Shown one piece after another: positions 29,910 to 37,488 of a stretch of DNA of 39,467 nt (the first letter of the stretch is position 1; every line of letters begins with the position of its first letter). Below the pieces are notes generated by a model. It saw nothing but the letters and a program-made list of their open reading frames with translations. It was not told the origin of the DNA and did not search any database. Source of the DNA: Micromonospora orduensis. Its GTDB lineage: Bacteria > Actinomycetota > Actinomycetes > Mycobacteriales > Micromonosporaceae. The stretch lies in the NCBI RefSeq assembly GCF_006228125.1, contig NZ_VDFY01000255.1, positions 1 through 39,467 of the forward strand, given 5' to 3'. The position numbers and the translations under genes are program-made.

Positions 29910-30125
29910 CTACTTCTTCTCGTACCCCTGTAGACCGTTACCGATGGCGAAGAACGTCGGGGCCCACTCGCCGATGAAGATGCCCCACCGGTCGGCTCGC
30001 GCCACGCCGGCCCGCTCCAGGTGCTTCGAGAGAAACCAGCTGGTGAACGAGAGGCCGATGCTGACGAAGCCGGCCATGTACATGTGATCCGCCTTGAGCC
30101 CTGACTCGTGCAACCGCTGCAACAT
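29910..30125 (-). CDS. Small membrane protein (71 aa), unknown
   Basis: The protein has two hydrophobic segments (MYMAGFVSIGLSFTSWFLS, residues 15-33; GIFIGEWAPTFFAIGNGLQ, 48-66) and a basic end GYEKK. An agggggat ribosome-binding site precedes ATG 30125. It converges on the DUF3263 gene with a 6-nt gap. It is probably a two-helix inner-membrane protein; no family is recognised. The 238 nt upstream (30126-30363) holds no gene and presumably contains the divergent promoters. Confidence 0.75.
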   Translation of the reverse strand: MLQRLHESGLKADHMYMAGFVSIGLSFTSWFLSKHLERAGVARADRWGIFIGEWAPTFFAIGNGLQGYEKK

Positions 30126-30363
30126 CGCGATCCCCCTGTCGCTGTGGGCGGTTCAGCCCGTTTCGCCCCCGCCCGGCCGTCCGGAGTAAACCCCTGCTGA
30201 CGCTACCTGTCGGGTCCGCCCGGAGGCGGTCGATTGGACGCGTTCGGTGCCCGCCCGGTCCGGGCCGCGCCGCAGGCCGTGCGGCATGTCGGCCGGCCAG
30301 GCGGGTAGGCGGAAGGGGTTCCCGGGTCGCCAGGCGACCGAGCACCCAGGAGGGGAGCGGAGC

Positions 30364-30525
30364 ATGATGACAACGAATCAGAGCGACGCGGGCAGCAGGC
30401 GGCCCAGTCGGGTGCGGTGCACCCCCCAGCAGGGGGTGTCCGCGGTACGCGACCAGGGCCGCTCGGCCGCCGGCCAGGTGCGGGGGGAGGCGCATGCGGC
30501 CGCCGACGAACTCCGGCAGCGCTGA
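30364..30525 (+). CDS. Small basic peptide (53 aa), unknown
   Basis: ATG 30364 has an excellent aggagggg ribosome-binding site and the frame has strong G/C third-position bias, so it looks truly coding. The product is hydrophilic; its second half (SAVRDQGRSAAGQVRGEA, then AAADELRQR) would form an amphipathic helix resembling stress or CsbD-like helical repeats, but the match is too short to assign. It lies directly before the PP2C-like gene on the same strand. Confidence 0.5.
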   Translation: MMTTNQSDAGSRRPSRVRCTPQQGVSAVRDQGRSAAGQVRGEAHAAADELRQR

Positions 30526-30556
30526 CCCGATCGGCGCGGCGCGGCCGGCGCCGGTG

Positions 30557-31378
30557 ATGCGGGTACGCTCCGCGTCCACGCCGGCCCCGGGCCGAGGGGT
30601 CAACGAGGACCTGGTCTTCCGGTTCGGGCCGCTGGTGGGTGTGCTGGACGGCGCGACAGTGCCGGACGGGTTCGACACCGGCTGCGTGCACGGGCCCGAG
30701 TGGTACGTCCGGCATCTGGCCGCCCGACTCGGTGTGGCCGAGGCGGCCCGGCCGGCGGCCCGGCTGACAAGCAATCTGGCAGCGGCCATCCTCGCCGTGC
30801 GGGCCGACCACGGCGGGCAGTGCGACCTTGATCATCCGGGCACCCCGTCGAGCACTGTGTGCCTGCTTCGGGACTGCGGCGACCAGGTCGACTACCTGGT
30901 GCTCTGCGACAGCCCACTGGTGCTGGACGCCGGCGGGCAGGTCGGCGTGGTGACCGACGACCGGCTGGAGACGGCGATGGCGGAGCTGCGCCGTACGGTC
31001 GCCACCGTGCCGGCCGGACCCGCCGACCCCGTCACCCGGTTCCGGCACGCGGTGGCCGTCCAGCGGGAGCGGATGAACCGTACGCACGGCTACTGGGTGG
31101 CGGCAGCCGATCCGGATGCGGCGTTCCACGCGGTGACCGGCACGCTGCCCCGGCACGGTCCGGGGGCGGTGCGCCGGGCGGCGCTGCTCAGCGACGGCGC
31201 GTCCAGCGCGGTCGAGCAGTTCGGCCTGACCGACTGGACCGGTCTGCTCGACCTGCTGAGCGCCGACGGGCCGGGCGCGCTGCTCGACCGGGTCCGCGCC
31301 GCGGAGCGCGACCACCCCGACCGGCTGCGGCGGCACAAGGCCACCGACGACGCCTCGGTGGTGTTCTGCGAGTTCTGA
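30557..31378 (+). CDS. PP2C-like serine/threonine phosphatase
   Basis: The 273-residue protein shows the PPM/PP2C pattern: RGVNEDLVF (first metal site region), GVLDGATVPDG, SSTVCLLR, ALLSDGASSAV and the final TDDASVVFCEF. The Asp residues of DG and DD motifs bind Mg/Mn in this family. It lacks membrane helices and extra sensor domains, so it is a soluble phosphatase, possibly acting on a kinase or an anti-sigma-antagonist pathway. The start is uncertain: ATG 30557 gives the usual N-terminus MRVRSASTPAPG, whereas ATG 30494 has a closer ggggggagg site but would overlap the small peptide gene by 32 nt. An inverted repeat follows the stop. Confidence 0.8.
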   Translation: MRVRSASTPAPGRGVNEDLVFRFGPLVGVLDGATVPDGFDTGCVHGPEWYVRHLAARLGVAEAARPAARLTSNLAAAILAVRADHGGQCDLDHPGTPSSTVCLLRDCGDQVDYLVLCDSPLVLDAGGQVGVVTDDRLETAMAELRRTVATVPAGPADPVTRFRHAVAVQRERMNRTHGYWVAAADPDAAFHAVTGTLPRHGPGAVRRAALLSDGASSAVEQFGLTDWTGLLDLLSADGPGALLDRVRAAERDHPDRLRRHKATDDASVVFCEF

Positions 31379-31382
31379 GCCT

Positions 31383-31406
31383 GCTGTCACACCGACGGGT
31401 GACAGC
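31383..31406 (+). terminator. Stem-loop after the PP2C gene
   Basis: gctgtcac (31383-31390) and gtgacagc (31399-31406) form a perfect 8-bp stem with an 8-nt loop, 4 nt after the PP2C stop codon. It could be a weak terminator or an operator before the acetyltransferase gene. Confidence 0.4.
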
Positions 31407-31477
31407 GGAGCGTGAGGAGAAACACCCACGCCGCCCGACCGGCCGGTACCGGTGACCGGACCGCCAGTGGATGTCCA

Positions 31478-32029
31478 ATGGGGTGGACTTCGGCCGATGA
31501 GGCCGGCAGACTGCGGCACGTGGCGGGTGCGGTCCGGCTGGAGCCGGTGGACGAGCAGAACCTGGAGCCGTTGCTCTCCGTAGCGGCTGCCGAGGCCGAG
31601 CCGGATGACGTGATGCCCCCGGTGGAGGCTCCCGCCGGTTGGTCGCTCGCCCGTCGGGAGGCGTTCCGCGAGTTCCACCGGGCGAGTTTCGGTGGACTGG
31701 ACGGTCCGACCGGCTCCCAGATGTACGCGATCCTCGTTGGCGGCGAGGTCGTCGGCATGATCCGGATGACGCGCTGTGACGAGCCGGGCACGGTGGAGAC
31801 CGGGATGTGGCTGGGACGCTCGGCGCGGGGCCAGGGGATCGGTCCCGTCGCCCTGCGCGAGTTGCTGAACGCCGCCGCGCGGGCCGGGATGCGGGCCGTG
31901 ATGGCCGAGACGACCCCGGACAACATCGGTGCGGTCTCCGTACTCGAAAAATGCGGTGCGAAACTGCGCGAAAACGACGGCAGGGTGCACGCCGAAATCT
32001 GCCTCGATTCGACTCCCCCGGCTTTCTGA
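31478..32029 (+). CDS. GNAT-family N-acetyltransferase
   Basis: The 183-residue protein has a GNAT fold: VRLEPVDEQNLEPLLS at the N-terminus, YAILVGGEVVGMIRM for the central strands, GMWLGRSARGQGIGPVALREL carrying the acetyl-CoA motif RGQGIG, and ETTPDNIGAVSVLEKCGAKL at the C-terminus. It resembles RimJ/RimL-type transferases acting on protein N-termini or small amines; the substrate is unknown. ATG 31478 is chosen because the fold begins shortly after; GTG 31412 would add 22 unconserved residues. Neither start has a strong ribosome-binding site. Confidence 0.82.
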   Translation: MGWTSADEAGRLRHVAGAVRLEPVDEQNLEPLLSVAAAEAEPDDVMPPVEAPAGWSLARREAFREFHRASFGGLDGPTGSQMYAILVGGEVVGMIRMTRCDEPGTVETGMWLGRSARGQGIGPVALRELLNAAARAGMRAVMAETTPDNIGAVSVLEKCGAKLRENDGRVHAEICLDSTPPAF

Positions 32030-32158
32030 GCCGGTCCTTCACGCTTCACCATTGCTGGCGTTCTCCCTGCTCGTCACCGCCCTGAAGTCCGGTTCCGGCC
32101 TTCCGGTGCCGCCTTTCCGAATGCCTTTCTCCCATCGTCGACGGAAATTGTCGTAGCG

Positions 32159-32183
32159 GTTTCGGAGTAATGCCGCCGGGTAC
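32159..32183 (+). promoter_or_regulatory. SigB/SigF-type stress promoter upstream of the gas-vesicle operon
   Basis: GTTTC (32159-32163) and GGGTAC (32178-32183) are separated by 14 nt, matching the GTTT-N14-16-GGGTA pattern of SigB/SigF-group sigma factors. The 5' leader to ATG 32308 would be about 115 nt. The 278-nt gap 32030-32307 shows no gene and is less GC-rich than its surroundings at its start. Confidence 0.6.
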
Positions 32184-32307
32184 TGCCCGCCGGGTCCACA
32201 GAAACGGGACGTCTGATCCTCGGCACGGTTCGCGCTGTTCCCGGGTGGCCCTGCTCCGGCCCGCACCGGGCAGACGTCCGGACCCACCGGGGAGCGAGGG
32301 AGACCTG

Positions 32308-32775
32308 ATGAAGACCGGAACACGAATCGGGCTTGCGCTGGGCTTCGGCTACCTGCTGGGCCGCCGCCGCAGGCTGCGTACGGCGCTCACCCTGGCCGCG
32401 GCGGTCGCCGCCGGCCGGGCGAGCAGGGACCCGGGCGGTCTGCTGAAGCGGGGCAGTGACGCGTTGCAGTCGTCCGCCCAACTGGGCAACCTGAGCCGGC
32501 TCGGAGGTCCGCTGGTGAACGCCGGCCGGGCGGCCGCGACCGCCGCCGCCGGCAGTGGCGTCGACGCGCTCACCGGGCGGCTCCGCGACTCCGCCGACGC
32601 CCTGCGCCGCCGCTCCGGCGGTCAGAGCGACGGGGACGACCAGGGCAGCGGGAACAACCAGAACGGCACAGGCGGCCGGAGCGGCGCCGACGCCAACGGT
32701 GCGGACGCGGATGGCGACAGCGGCGCGACCGACGACCGTAACGACGCAGAAGCCGCGCAGCGGCGGGGGCGGTGA
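32308..32775 (+). CDS. Gas-vesicle-cluster accessory protein, uncharacterised (GvpY-position)
   Basis: The 155-residue protein has a short Gly-rich hydrophobic N-terminus (TRIGLALGFGYLLGRRRRLR, then LTLAAAVAAG) followed by an Ala/Gly/Leu helical part. The ~50-residue tail is very polar, with repeated Gly/Asn/Asp (GGQSDGDDQGSGNNQNG..), probably disordered. It occupies the place of the poorly conserved accessory genes found beside gvpZ in Streptomyces clusters. Function is unknown; the hydrophobic N-terminus could be a membrane or vesicle-shell contact. ATG 32308 is preceded by ggggagcgagggag. Its stop overlaps or abuts the next gene. Confidence 0.7.
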   Translation: MKTGTRIGLALGFGYLLGRRRRLRTALTLAAAVAAGRASRDPGGLLKRGSDALQSSAQLGNLSRLGGPLVNAGRAAATAAAGSGVDALTGRLRDSADALRRRSGGQSDGDDQGSGNNQNGTGGRSGADANGADADGDSGATDDRNDAEAAQRRGR

Positions 32776-32777
32776 CC

Positions 32778-33995
32778 ATGGCGGCCCAGAACAGCCCGGG
32801 AGGGCTCGGCGACAAGCTGCGCGGCCAACTGGCCGACGAGGTGCGCAACCTGGCCGGCGCGATCGGTGACCGCGCGGTGAGCGTGGTGACCGAGCGGATC
32901 ACCGGTGCGACAGGCCGTCTCAGCGAGTACGCGCGTCAGGGCGGCGGGCCCGGACTGATCGCCGCCGCCACGGGTGCGCAGAAGCTGGCCGAGGGCGGCT
33001 CACCGGTGAAGGCGATGGTGCATGCCGGTGTGGCCGGCGGTAAGGAGAAGGTGATGTCGGCTCTCGGCCGCGCGGGCGGCAAGGGCGGTAAGGGCGGCGC
33101 CAAGAAGAAGGTCACCAACATCGTCGAGACGATCGAGGTCGGCGTGCCGGTGCGGGCCGCGTACAACCAGTGGACGCAGTTCGGCGACTTCCCGAGCTTC
33201 ATGAAGAAGGTCGAGCAGGCCGAGAACGACTCGGCCGAGAAGATGACCTGGAAGGCGCAGGTCTTCTGGTCGCACCGGACGTGGGAGTCGACAATCGTCC
33301 GCCAGGTGCCGGACAAGCTCATCCACTGGCGATCCAAGGGCGAGAAGGGCTCGGTCGACGGCACCGTCAGCTTCCACGAGATCACCCCGGACCTGACCCG
33401 CATCCTCGTGGTGCTGGAGTACCACCCGCAGGGCCTCTTCGAGCACACCGGCAACCTGTGGCGCGCCCAGGGCCGGCGGGTGCGGCTGGAGTTGAAGCAC
33501 TTCGTCCGACACGTGATGACCGAGGTCGCGATCGACCCGGACCAGGTCGAGGGCTGGCGCGGCGAGATCCGCGACTCGCAGGTGGTCAAGGACCACGAGA
33601 CCGGCCTGCGCGAGGAGCGGGAGCAGCGCGAGCGCGGCGGGGACCGACGCGGCGGGAACCGGGCCGACACCGAGGCCGATGAGTACGCGGAGGAGGAGCC
33701 GGCCGAGGAGGAGCCGCGCCGCCGGCCGGGCGGGCGACTGCGTCAACGGCCGCCCCGGCGGCCGGTCGAGCCGGAGTACGACGAGGAGTACGAGGCGTAC
33801 GAGGACGGCTACGACGAGGGGTACGCGGACGAGCCCGACGAGGAGCCTCCGCCGCCACCCCGCCGCCGGGTGCCCGACCGGGCCCGGCGCGCCCAGCCGC
33901 GCGAGGAGCCGCAGCGACCCCGGCCGCCCGTCCGACGTGGACCGGAGCCGCCGCGCCGACCCGTGGTGCGCCGCCGCCGGGAGGAGGACGAGTGA
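32778..33995 (+). CDS. SRPBCC-domain gas-vesicle accessory protein (GvpZ-like) with charged tail
   Basis: The 405-residue protein has three parts. Residues 1-105 are helical, ending in a Gly/Lys-rich linker (GGKGGKGGAKKK). Residues ~108-270 form an SRPBCC/polyketide-cyclase-like domain (VGVPVRAAYNQWTQFGDFPSFM; TWESTIVRQVPDKLIHWRSKG; ILVVLEYHPQGLFEH). Residues ~275-405 are a disordered polyampholyte tail with EEEP, YDEEYEAYEDGYDEGY and many Arg/Pro. This layout occurs in actinobacterial gas-vesicle clusters; a role in vesicle assembly is inferred from position. GTG 32772, overlapping the previous stop, is an alternative start. The stop overlaps gvpA by 4 nt. Confidence 0.78.
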   Translation: MAAQNSPGGLGDKLRGQLADEVRNLAGAIGDRAVSVVTERITGATGRLSEYARQGGGPGLIAAATGAQKLAEGGSPVKAMVHAGVAGGKEKVMSALGRAGGKGGKGGAKKKVTNIVETIEVGVPVRAAYNQWTQFGDFPSFMKKVEQAENDSAEKMTWKAQVFWSHRTWESTIVRQVPDKLIHWRSKGEKGSVDGTVSFHEITPDLTRILVVLEYHPQGLFEHTGNLWRAQGRRVRLELKHFVRHVMTEVAIDPDQVEGWRGEIRDSQVVKDHETGLREEREQRERGGDRRGGNRADTEADEYAEEEPAEEEPRRRPGGRLRQRPPRRPVEPEYDEEYEAYEDGYDEGYADEPDEEPPPPPRRRVPDRARRAQPREEPQRPRPPVRRGPEPPRRPVVRRRREEDE

Positions 33996-34342
33996 CGCTG
34001 GTGCCGGGCGATGACGCCGTCGGCGGGACCCTGGAACGGGTGGGTTCCGCCGGCGGACTCGCCGACGTGGTGGAGACCGTCCTCGACAAGGGCGTGGTGA
34101 TCGACGCGCAGGTGACGGTCGGGGTCGTCGGCATCCCTCTGGTGGAGATCGACGCCCGGGTGGTGGTGGCGAGCATCGAGACGTACCTGCGGTTCGCCGA
34201 GGCGGTCGACCGGCTGGACATCGCCCCGGAGGAGGGCGAGGGACTGTCCGGCCTCCTCGGTGGTGTCACCGGTGCCGTCCGGGACGCCGCCGGCTCGGTC
34301 GGTGGTGCCGCCGGCGGTGTGCGGGACCTGGGGAGGGGCTGA
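33992..34342 (+). CDS. gvpA: Gas vesicle structural protein GvpA
   Basis: The 116-residue protein contains the GvpA core: LADVVETVLDKGVVIDAQVTV, then IPLVEIDARVVVASIETYLRFAEAV. This is the small hydrophobic subunit that builds the vesicle wall. Classical GvpA is about 70-80 residues; here ~40 residues of Gly/Ala-rich tail (LSGLLGGVTGAVRDAAGS..) are added, and the central GVVGI contains more Val/Gly than usual. The GTG start lies in a 4-nt overlap with the upstream stop. Confidence 0.88.
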   Translation: MTLVPGDDAVGGTLERVGSAGGLADVVETVLDKGVVIDAQVTVGVVGIPLVEIDARVVVASIETYLRFAEAVDRLDIAPEEGEGLSGLLGGVTGAVRDAAGSVGGAAGGVRDLGRG

Positions 34343-34343
34343 G

Positions 34344-35099
34344 ATGGCTGACGAGACGGGACTGTTCGTCTACGGGCTGGTGCCGGCCGATGTGGAGGCG
34401 ACGCCCGACGCCGCCGGGGTCGGCGACCCGCCCGGCGAGGTGACGGTGATCCGGCACGGAGACGTCGCCGCCCTGGTCAGCCCGGTGCCCCTGGACGCGC
34501 CGCTCGGACGGTCGACGGACCTGCGGGCGTACCAGGACCTGCTGGACGGCACTGCGGCGGTGGCGCCGGTGCTGCCGGTGCGGTTCGGCACCGTGGTCAC
34601 CGGCCCGGACGCGGTGCTCGACCTGCTGCGACCGCACCACGACCGGTTCGCCGCCGCGCTGGCCGAGTTCGAGGGCCGGGTGCAGTACGTCGTGCACGGG
34701 CGCTTCGACGAGCGGGCGTTGCTGCGCGGCATCCTCGACGAGAATCCGGCGGCCGCCAGTCTCGCCGAGCAGGTGCGTGGTCGCGCCGAGGCGGCCACCC
34801 GTGAACCGCGGATCCGGCTCGGGGAGTTGATCAGCCAGGCGGTTGAGCTGCGCCGCGAGGCGGAGAACCGCCGGCTGCTCGACGTCACTGCCGAGTTCGT
34901 CGTCTCCACGCAACTGCGTCCGCCCAGCCACGAGATGGACGCGGCCCACGCGGCCCTGCTGGTGGACACCGACCGCGAGGCGGCCCTGGTGGACGCGCTG
35001 GAGGCGTACGCGCAGGACCGCCGGGGTCTGCTGCGGCTGCGGCTGCTCGGGCCGCTCGCCCCGTACGACTTCGTCGGCGCCCACCAGTTGGCGGGCTGA
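34344..35099 (+). CDS. gvpF: Gas vesicle protein GvpF (GvpL/GvpF family)
   Basis: The 251-residue protein begins with the GvpL/F strand GLFVYGLVPAD. It contains VLPVRFGTVV, DRFAAALAEFEGRVQYVV and the C-terminal block LRLLGPLAPYDFVG. GvpF contacts GvpA and is thought to help nucleation or solubility of the shell protein. ATG 34344 follows the gvpA stop by 1 nt with gggagggg upstream. It is one of two GvpL/F paralogues here (the other starts at 36099). Confidence 0.9.
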   Translation: MADETGLFVYGLVPADVEATPDAAGVGDPPGEVTVIRHGDVAALVSPVPLDAPLGRSTDLRAYQDLLDGTAAVAPVLPVRFGTVVTGPDAVLDLLRPHHDRFAAALAEFEGRVQYVVHGRFDERALLRGILDENPAAASLAEQVRGRAEAATREPRIRLGELISQAVELRREAENRRLLDVTAEFVVSTQLRPPSHEMDAAHAALLVDTDREAALVDALEAYAQDRRGLLRLRLLGPLAPYDFVGAHQLAG

Positions 35100-35102
35100 C
35101 CG

Positions 35103-35423
35103 GTGGACCTGCTCTGGGCGCTGCTGACCCTGCCGTACGCCCCGGTGCGCGGGCTGACCGCGGTGGTCGGAGTGGTCGCCCGCGAAGCCGAGGCGCGGCA
35201 GCGGAACCCGGTGAACGTCCGCCGCGAGCTGGAGGAGCTGGATGCCGCCGTGGCGGCCGGTGAGCTCAGCGCGGAGGAACGCGACCGGGCCGAGCAGCGG
35301 GTGCTTGGCCGGCTGACCGGGGGGCCGGCCCGCCCCGGTGCGAGGCCGAGCCCGGCTCGGCGCGGCCCCGCACGCGAGAAGGGAGTGCGCCATGACCGAC
35401 GACGCCCAGGCCCGGCGGCGTGA
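35103..35423 (+). CDS. gvpG: Gas vesicle protein GvpG
   Basis: The 106-residue protein starts LLWALLTLPYAPVRGLTAVVGVVAREAE and continues VRRELEELDAAVAAGELSAEE, the standard GvpG helical pattern. The tail after ~residue 75 is Pro/Arg-rich and unconserved. The GTG start is 3 nt after gvpF. Its 3' end overlaps gvpO by 32 nt, unusually long, so the tail may be dispensable. Confidence 0.88.
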   Translation: MDLLWALLTLPYAPVRGLTAVVGVVAREAEARQRNPVNVRRELEELDAAVAAGELSAEERDRAEQRVLGRLTGGPARPGARPSPARRGPAREKGVRHDRRRPGPAA

Positions 35424-35721
35424 CCCGGCCGCCGAGGGTTACCCCGACGACGAGTACGTGGAGCCGGTGTCGGCGGCCGAGGCGGCCCGGGCGGGGCTGC
35501 GGCAACTGGTCGAGCTGACCGGCCGCGAGCCGTCCGTCACCACGTCCCTGGAGGCCACCGAGGACGGCTGGCTCGTCGGGGTGGAGGTGGTGGAGGCGCG
35601 CCGGATCCCCACCTCGATCGACCTGCTCGGGCTCTACGAGGTGGAGCTGGACATCGAGGGGAGCCTGCTCGGCTACCGACGGGTGCGGCGCTATCAGCGC
35701 GGAAAGGGTGAGGTGGGCTGA
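35392..35721 (+). CDS. gvpO: Gas vesicle protein GvpO
   Basis: The 109-residue protein carries the GvpO domain: AAEAARAGLRQLVELTGREP, GWLVGVEVVEARRIPTSIDLL and LYEVELDIEGSLLGYRRVRRYQR. In haloarchaea GvpO is needed for vesicle formation, probably as an accessory or regulatory factor. ATG 35392 has gaaggga upstream and lies inside the end of gvpG. Confidence 0.9.
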   Translation: MTDDAQARRRDPAAEGYPDDEYVEPVSAAEAARAGLRQLVELTGREPSVTTSLEATEDGWLVGVEVVEARRIPTSIDLLGLYEVELDIEGSLLGYRRVRRYQRGKGEVG

Positions 35722-35722
35722 G

Positions 35723-36106
35723 ATGACCGCTGCGCAGCCGCCGTCGGTGGTGCAGAACTCCGGCCAGGTCCTGCCCGCCGGCCACGAGCCGGCCAACCTG
35801 GGCGACATCCTGGAGCGGGTGCTCGACCGGGGCATCGTCATCGCCGGCGACATCCGGGTCAGCCTGCTCGACATCGAGCTGCTGACGCTGAAGCTGCGAC
35901 TGGTCATCGCGTCGGTCGACACCGCACGCCAGATCGGCATCGACTGGTGGGAGCACGACCCGTGGCTCAGCTCCCGCGCTCGGCCCCCGGTCGAGCCGGG
36001 CCCGCGTGACCCGGAGGAGGTCGAAGCGGAGCGGCGGCCCCGGGTGGCGGCCCGGGCGCTACGCCGGGATGCCGAAGCGGAGGAGTGGGGTGAACTGGAT
36101 GGTTGA
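35723..36106 (+). CDS. gvpJ: Gas vesicle protein GvpJ (GvpA family)
   Basis: The 127-residue GvpA-family paralogue has NLGDILERVLDRGIVIAGDI, SLLDIELLTLKLRLVIASVD and the GvpJ-specific ending IGIDWWEHDPWLSS, plus a charged helical tail. GvpJ is a minor, essential accessory or tip protein in other organisms. ATG 35723 follows the gvpO stop by 1 nt; its end overlaps gvpL by 8 nt. Confidence 0.9.
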   Translation: MTAAQPPSVVQNSGQVLPAGHEPANLGDILERVLDRGIVIAGDIRVSLLDIELLTLKLRLVIASVDTARQIGIDWWEHDPWLSSRARPPVEPGPRDPEEVEAERRPRVAARALRRDAEAEEWGELDG

Positions 36107-36917
36107 GGTGGCCGTGGCCCGGCCCGCCCCGGCGTCCGGTGCCTGGCTGCACGGCGTGGCCCGGCACGCCGAGCCGGCGACACTGGCGGCGATCCCCGGG
36201 ATGGACGGCGCCCCGGTCCGCGCGGTGTCCGCCGCCGGGCTGGTGGCCGTGGTCAGCACCGCTCCGCTGGACGAGTACGGCGAGGAGCCGATACGCCGCA
36301 ACCTGGAGGATCTGGCGTGGCTGGAGCGGGCGGCCCGGGCGCACCACGCGGTGGTCGAGGCGCTGGCCCGGCGAGGCCCGGTGGTGCCGGCCCGGCTCGC
36401 CACAGTGCACACGGACGACGAGCGGGTGGCCGGCTCTCTCGGCGCCCACCGCGCCGAACTTGTCGCCACCCTGGACCGGTTGACCGGGCGCGGGGAGTGG
36501 GGCGTCAAGGGCTACCTGGCGCCGGGAGCGGCCACCGTGGACGCCGAAACGACCGGGCGTGGCGGGGTGGGGACGGCGTACCTGCGGCGCCGACGTGCCC
36601 AGTTGACCAGCCGGGAGGAGCACCTGCAGGTGGCGGGCGCGGCTGCGGACGCGGTGCACAGCGCCCTGTGCGAGTTGGCCGTGGCGGGCCGGCGGCACGC
36701 GCCGCAGGACCGGCGGCTGTCCGGGGCGTCCGCGACGATGGTGCTCAACGGGGCGTACCTGGTCGACGTCGCGGCGCTGCCCCGCTTCACCGAGCTGGTC
36801 GGCTCGTTGGGCGGTCGACATCCGGGCCTTCGTCTGGAGCTGACCGGGCCGTGGCCGGCGTACTCCTTCGTGGCGGAACGGGCGGAGCCCGCGCTCACCG
36901 TACGGGAGGCGGGGTGA
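36099..36917 (+). CDS. gvpL: Gas vesicle protein GvpL (GvpL/GvpF family)
   Basis: The 272-residue second GvpL/F protein has SGAWLHGVARHAEP, VVPARLATVHTDDE, WGVKGYL, TAYLRRRRAQLTSREEH and LRLELTGPWPAYSFV, the usual conserved blocks. The start ATG overlaps the gvpJ end; GTG 36090 (three residues longer) is possible. Its stop overlaps the GTG of gvpS. Confidence 0.9.
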   Translation: MVEVAVARPAPASGAWLHGVARHAEPATLAAIPGMDGAPVRAVSAAGLVAVVSTAPLDEYGEEPIRRNLEDLAWLERAARAHHAVVEALARRGPVVPARLATVHTDDERVAGSLGAHRAELVATLDRLTGRGEWGVKGYLAPGAATVDAETTGRGGVGTAYLRRRRAQLTSREEHLQVAGAAADAVHSALCELAVAGRRHAPQDRRLSGASATMVLNGAYLVDVAALPRFTELVGSLGGRHPGLRLELTGPWPAYSFVAERAEPALTVREAG

Positions 36918-37126
36918 CCACCTCACTCGCGCCCAACAGCGCGGACGACCCGCTGGCGTACCGGCCGGTCGCCCTGGTCGACCTGCTCGACCGGGTCCTC
37001 GCCACCGGCGTGGTGATCAGCGGTGACATCACCCTGGCCGTCGCCGACGTGGACCTGGTCCGGATCTCGCTGCGTGCGCTCGTCGCGTCGGTCGGCGCGC
37101 TGCCGCAGCAGGAGGACGCCGGATGA
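36914..37126 (+). CDS. gvpS: Gas vesicle protein GvpS (short GvpA family)
   Basis: The 70-residue protein contains ALVDLLDRVLATGVVISGDI, then DVDLVRISLRALVASVGAL, which follows the pattern of GvpS in Bacillus/Priestia and Streptomyces clusters. The GTG start overlaps the gvpL stop (GTGA), and its stop overlaps the ATG of gvpK (ATGA). Confidence 0.85.
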   Translation: MTTSLAPNSADDPLAYRPVALVDLLDRVLATGVVISGDITLAVADVDLVRISLRALVASVGALPQQEDAG

Positions 37127-37476
37127 CCGGGCGGGACGAGGCGACGGAACTGGCCGCCGCGCTGGGCTCCACGTCGTGGCAGCCGCCCCGGGTGACCCCG
37201 CTGGACCGCCGGATCTCGGTGGACCGGGACTCGGTCGAGCGGGGACTGGCGAGCCTGGTGCTCACCGTCGTCGAGCTGCTGCGTCAGCTGATGGAGCGGC
37301 AGGCACTGCGCCGGGTGGACCTCGGTGACCTCACCGAGGAGCAGGTGGAGCGCATCGGGGTGACGCTGATGGCCCTGGAGGAGCAGATGGTGGGTCTGCG
37401 CGAACACTTCGGGCTGGCGCCGGAGGACCTGAACCTGGACCTCGGGCCGCTCGGCCCGCTCCTGCCCACGGACTGA
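37123..37476 (+). CDS. gvpK: Gas vesicle protein GvpK
   Basis: The 117-residue protein shows the GvpK signature ISVDRDSVERGLASLVLTVV, ELLRQLMERQALRRVD, and LTEEQVERIGVTLMALEEQM, ending in LNLDLGPLGPLLPTD. It is a helical accessory protein required for vesicle assembly. Its ATG overlaps the gvpS stop. It is the last gene of the cluster and converges with the AAA+ gene, only 12 nt away. Confidence 0.92.
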   Translation: MTGRDEATELAAALGSTSWQPPRVTPLDRRISVDRDSVERGLASLVLTVVELLRQLMERQALRRVDLGDLTEEQVERIGVTLMALEEQMVGLREHFGLAPEDLNLDLGPLGPLLPTD

Positions 37477-37488
37477 CCACGCGGTGAC

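Noticed and set aside
32030..32307. Possible gene in the gap before the gas-vesicle operon
   Set aside because: Frames in the gap lack coding bias and starts with ribosome-binding sites; the segment is better explained as promoter and 5' leader.
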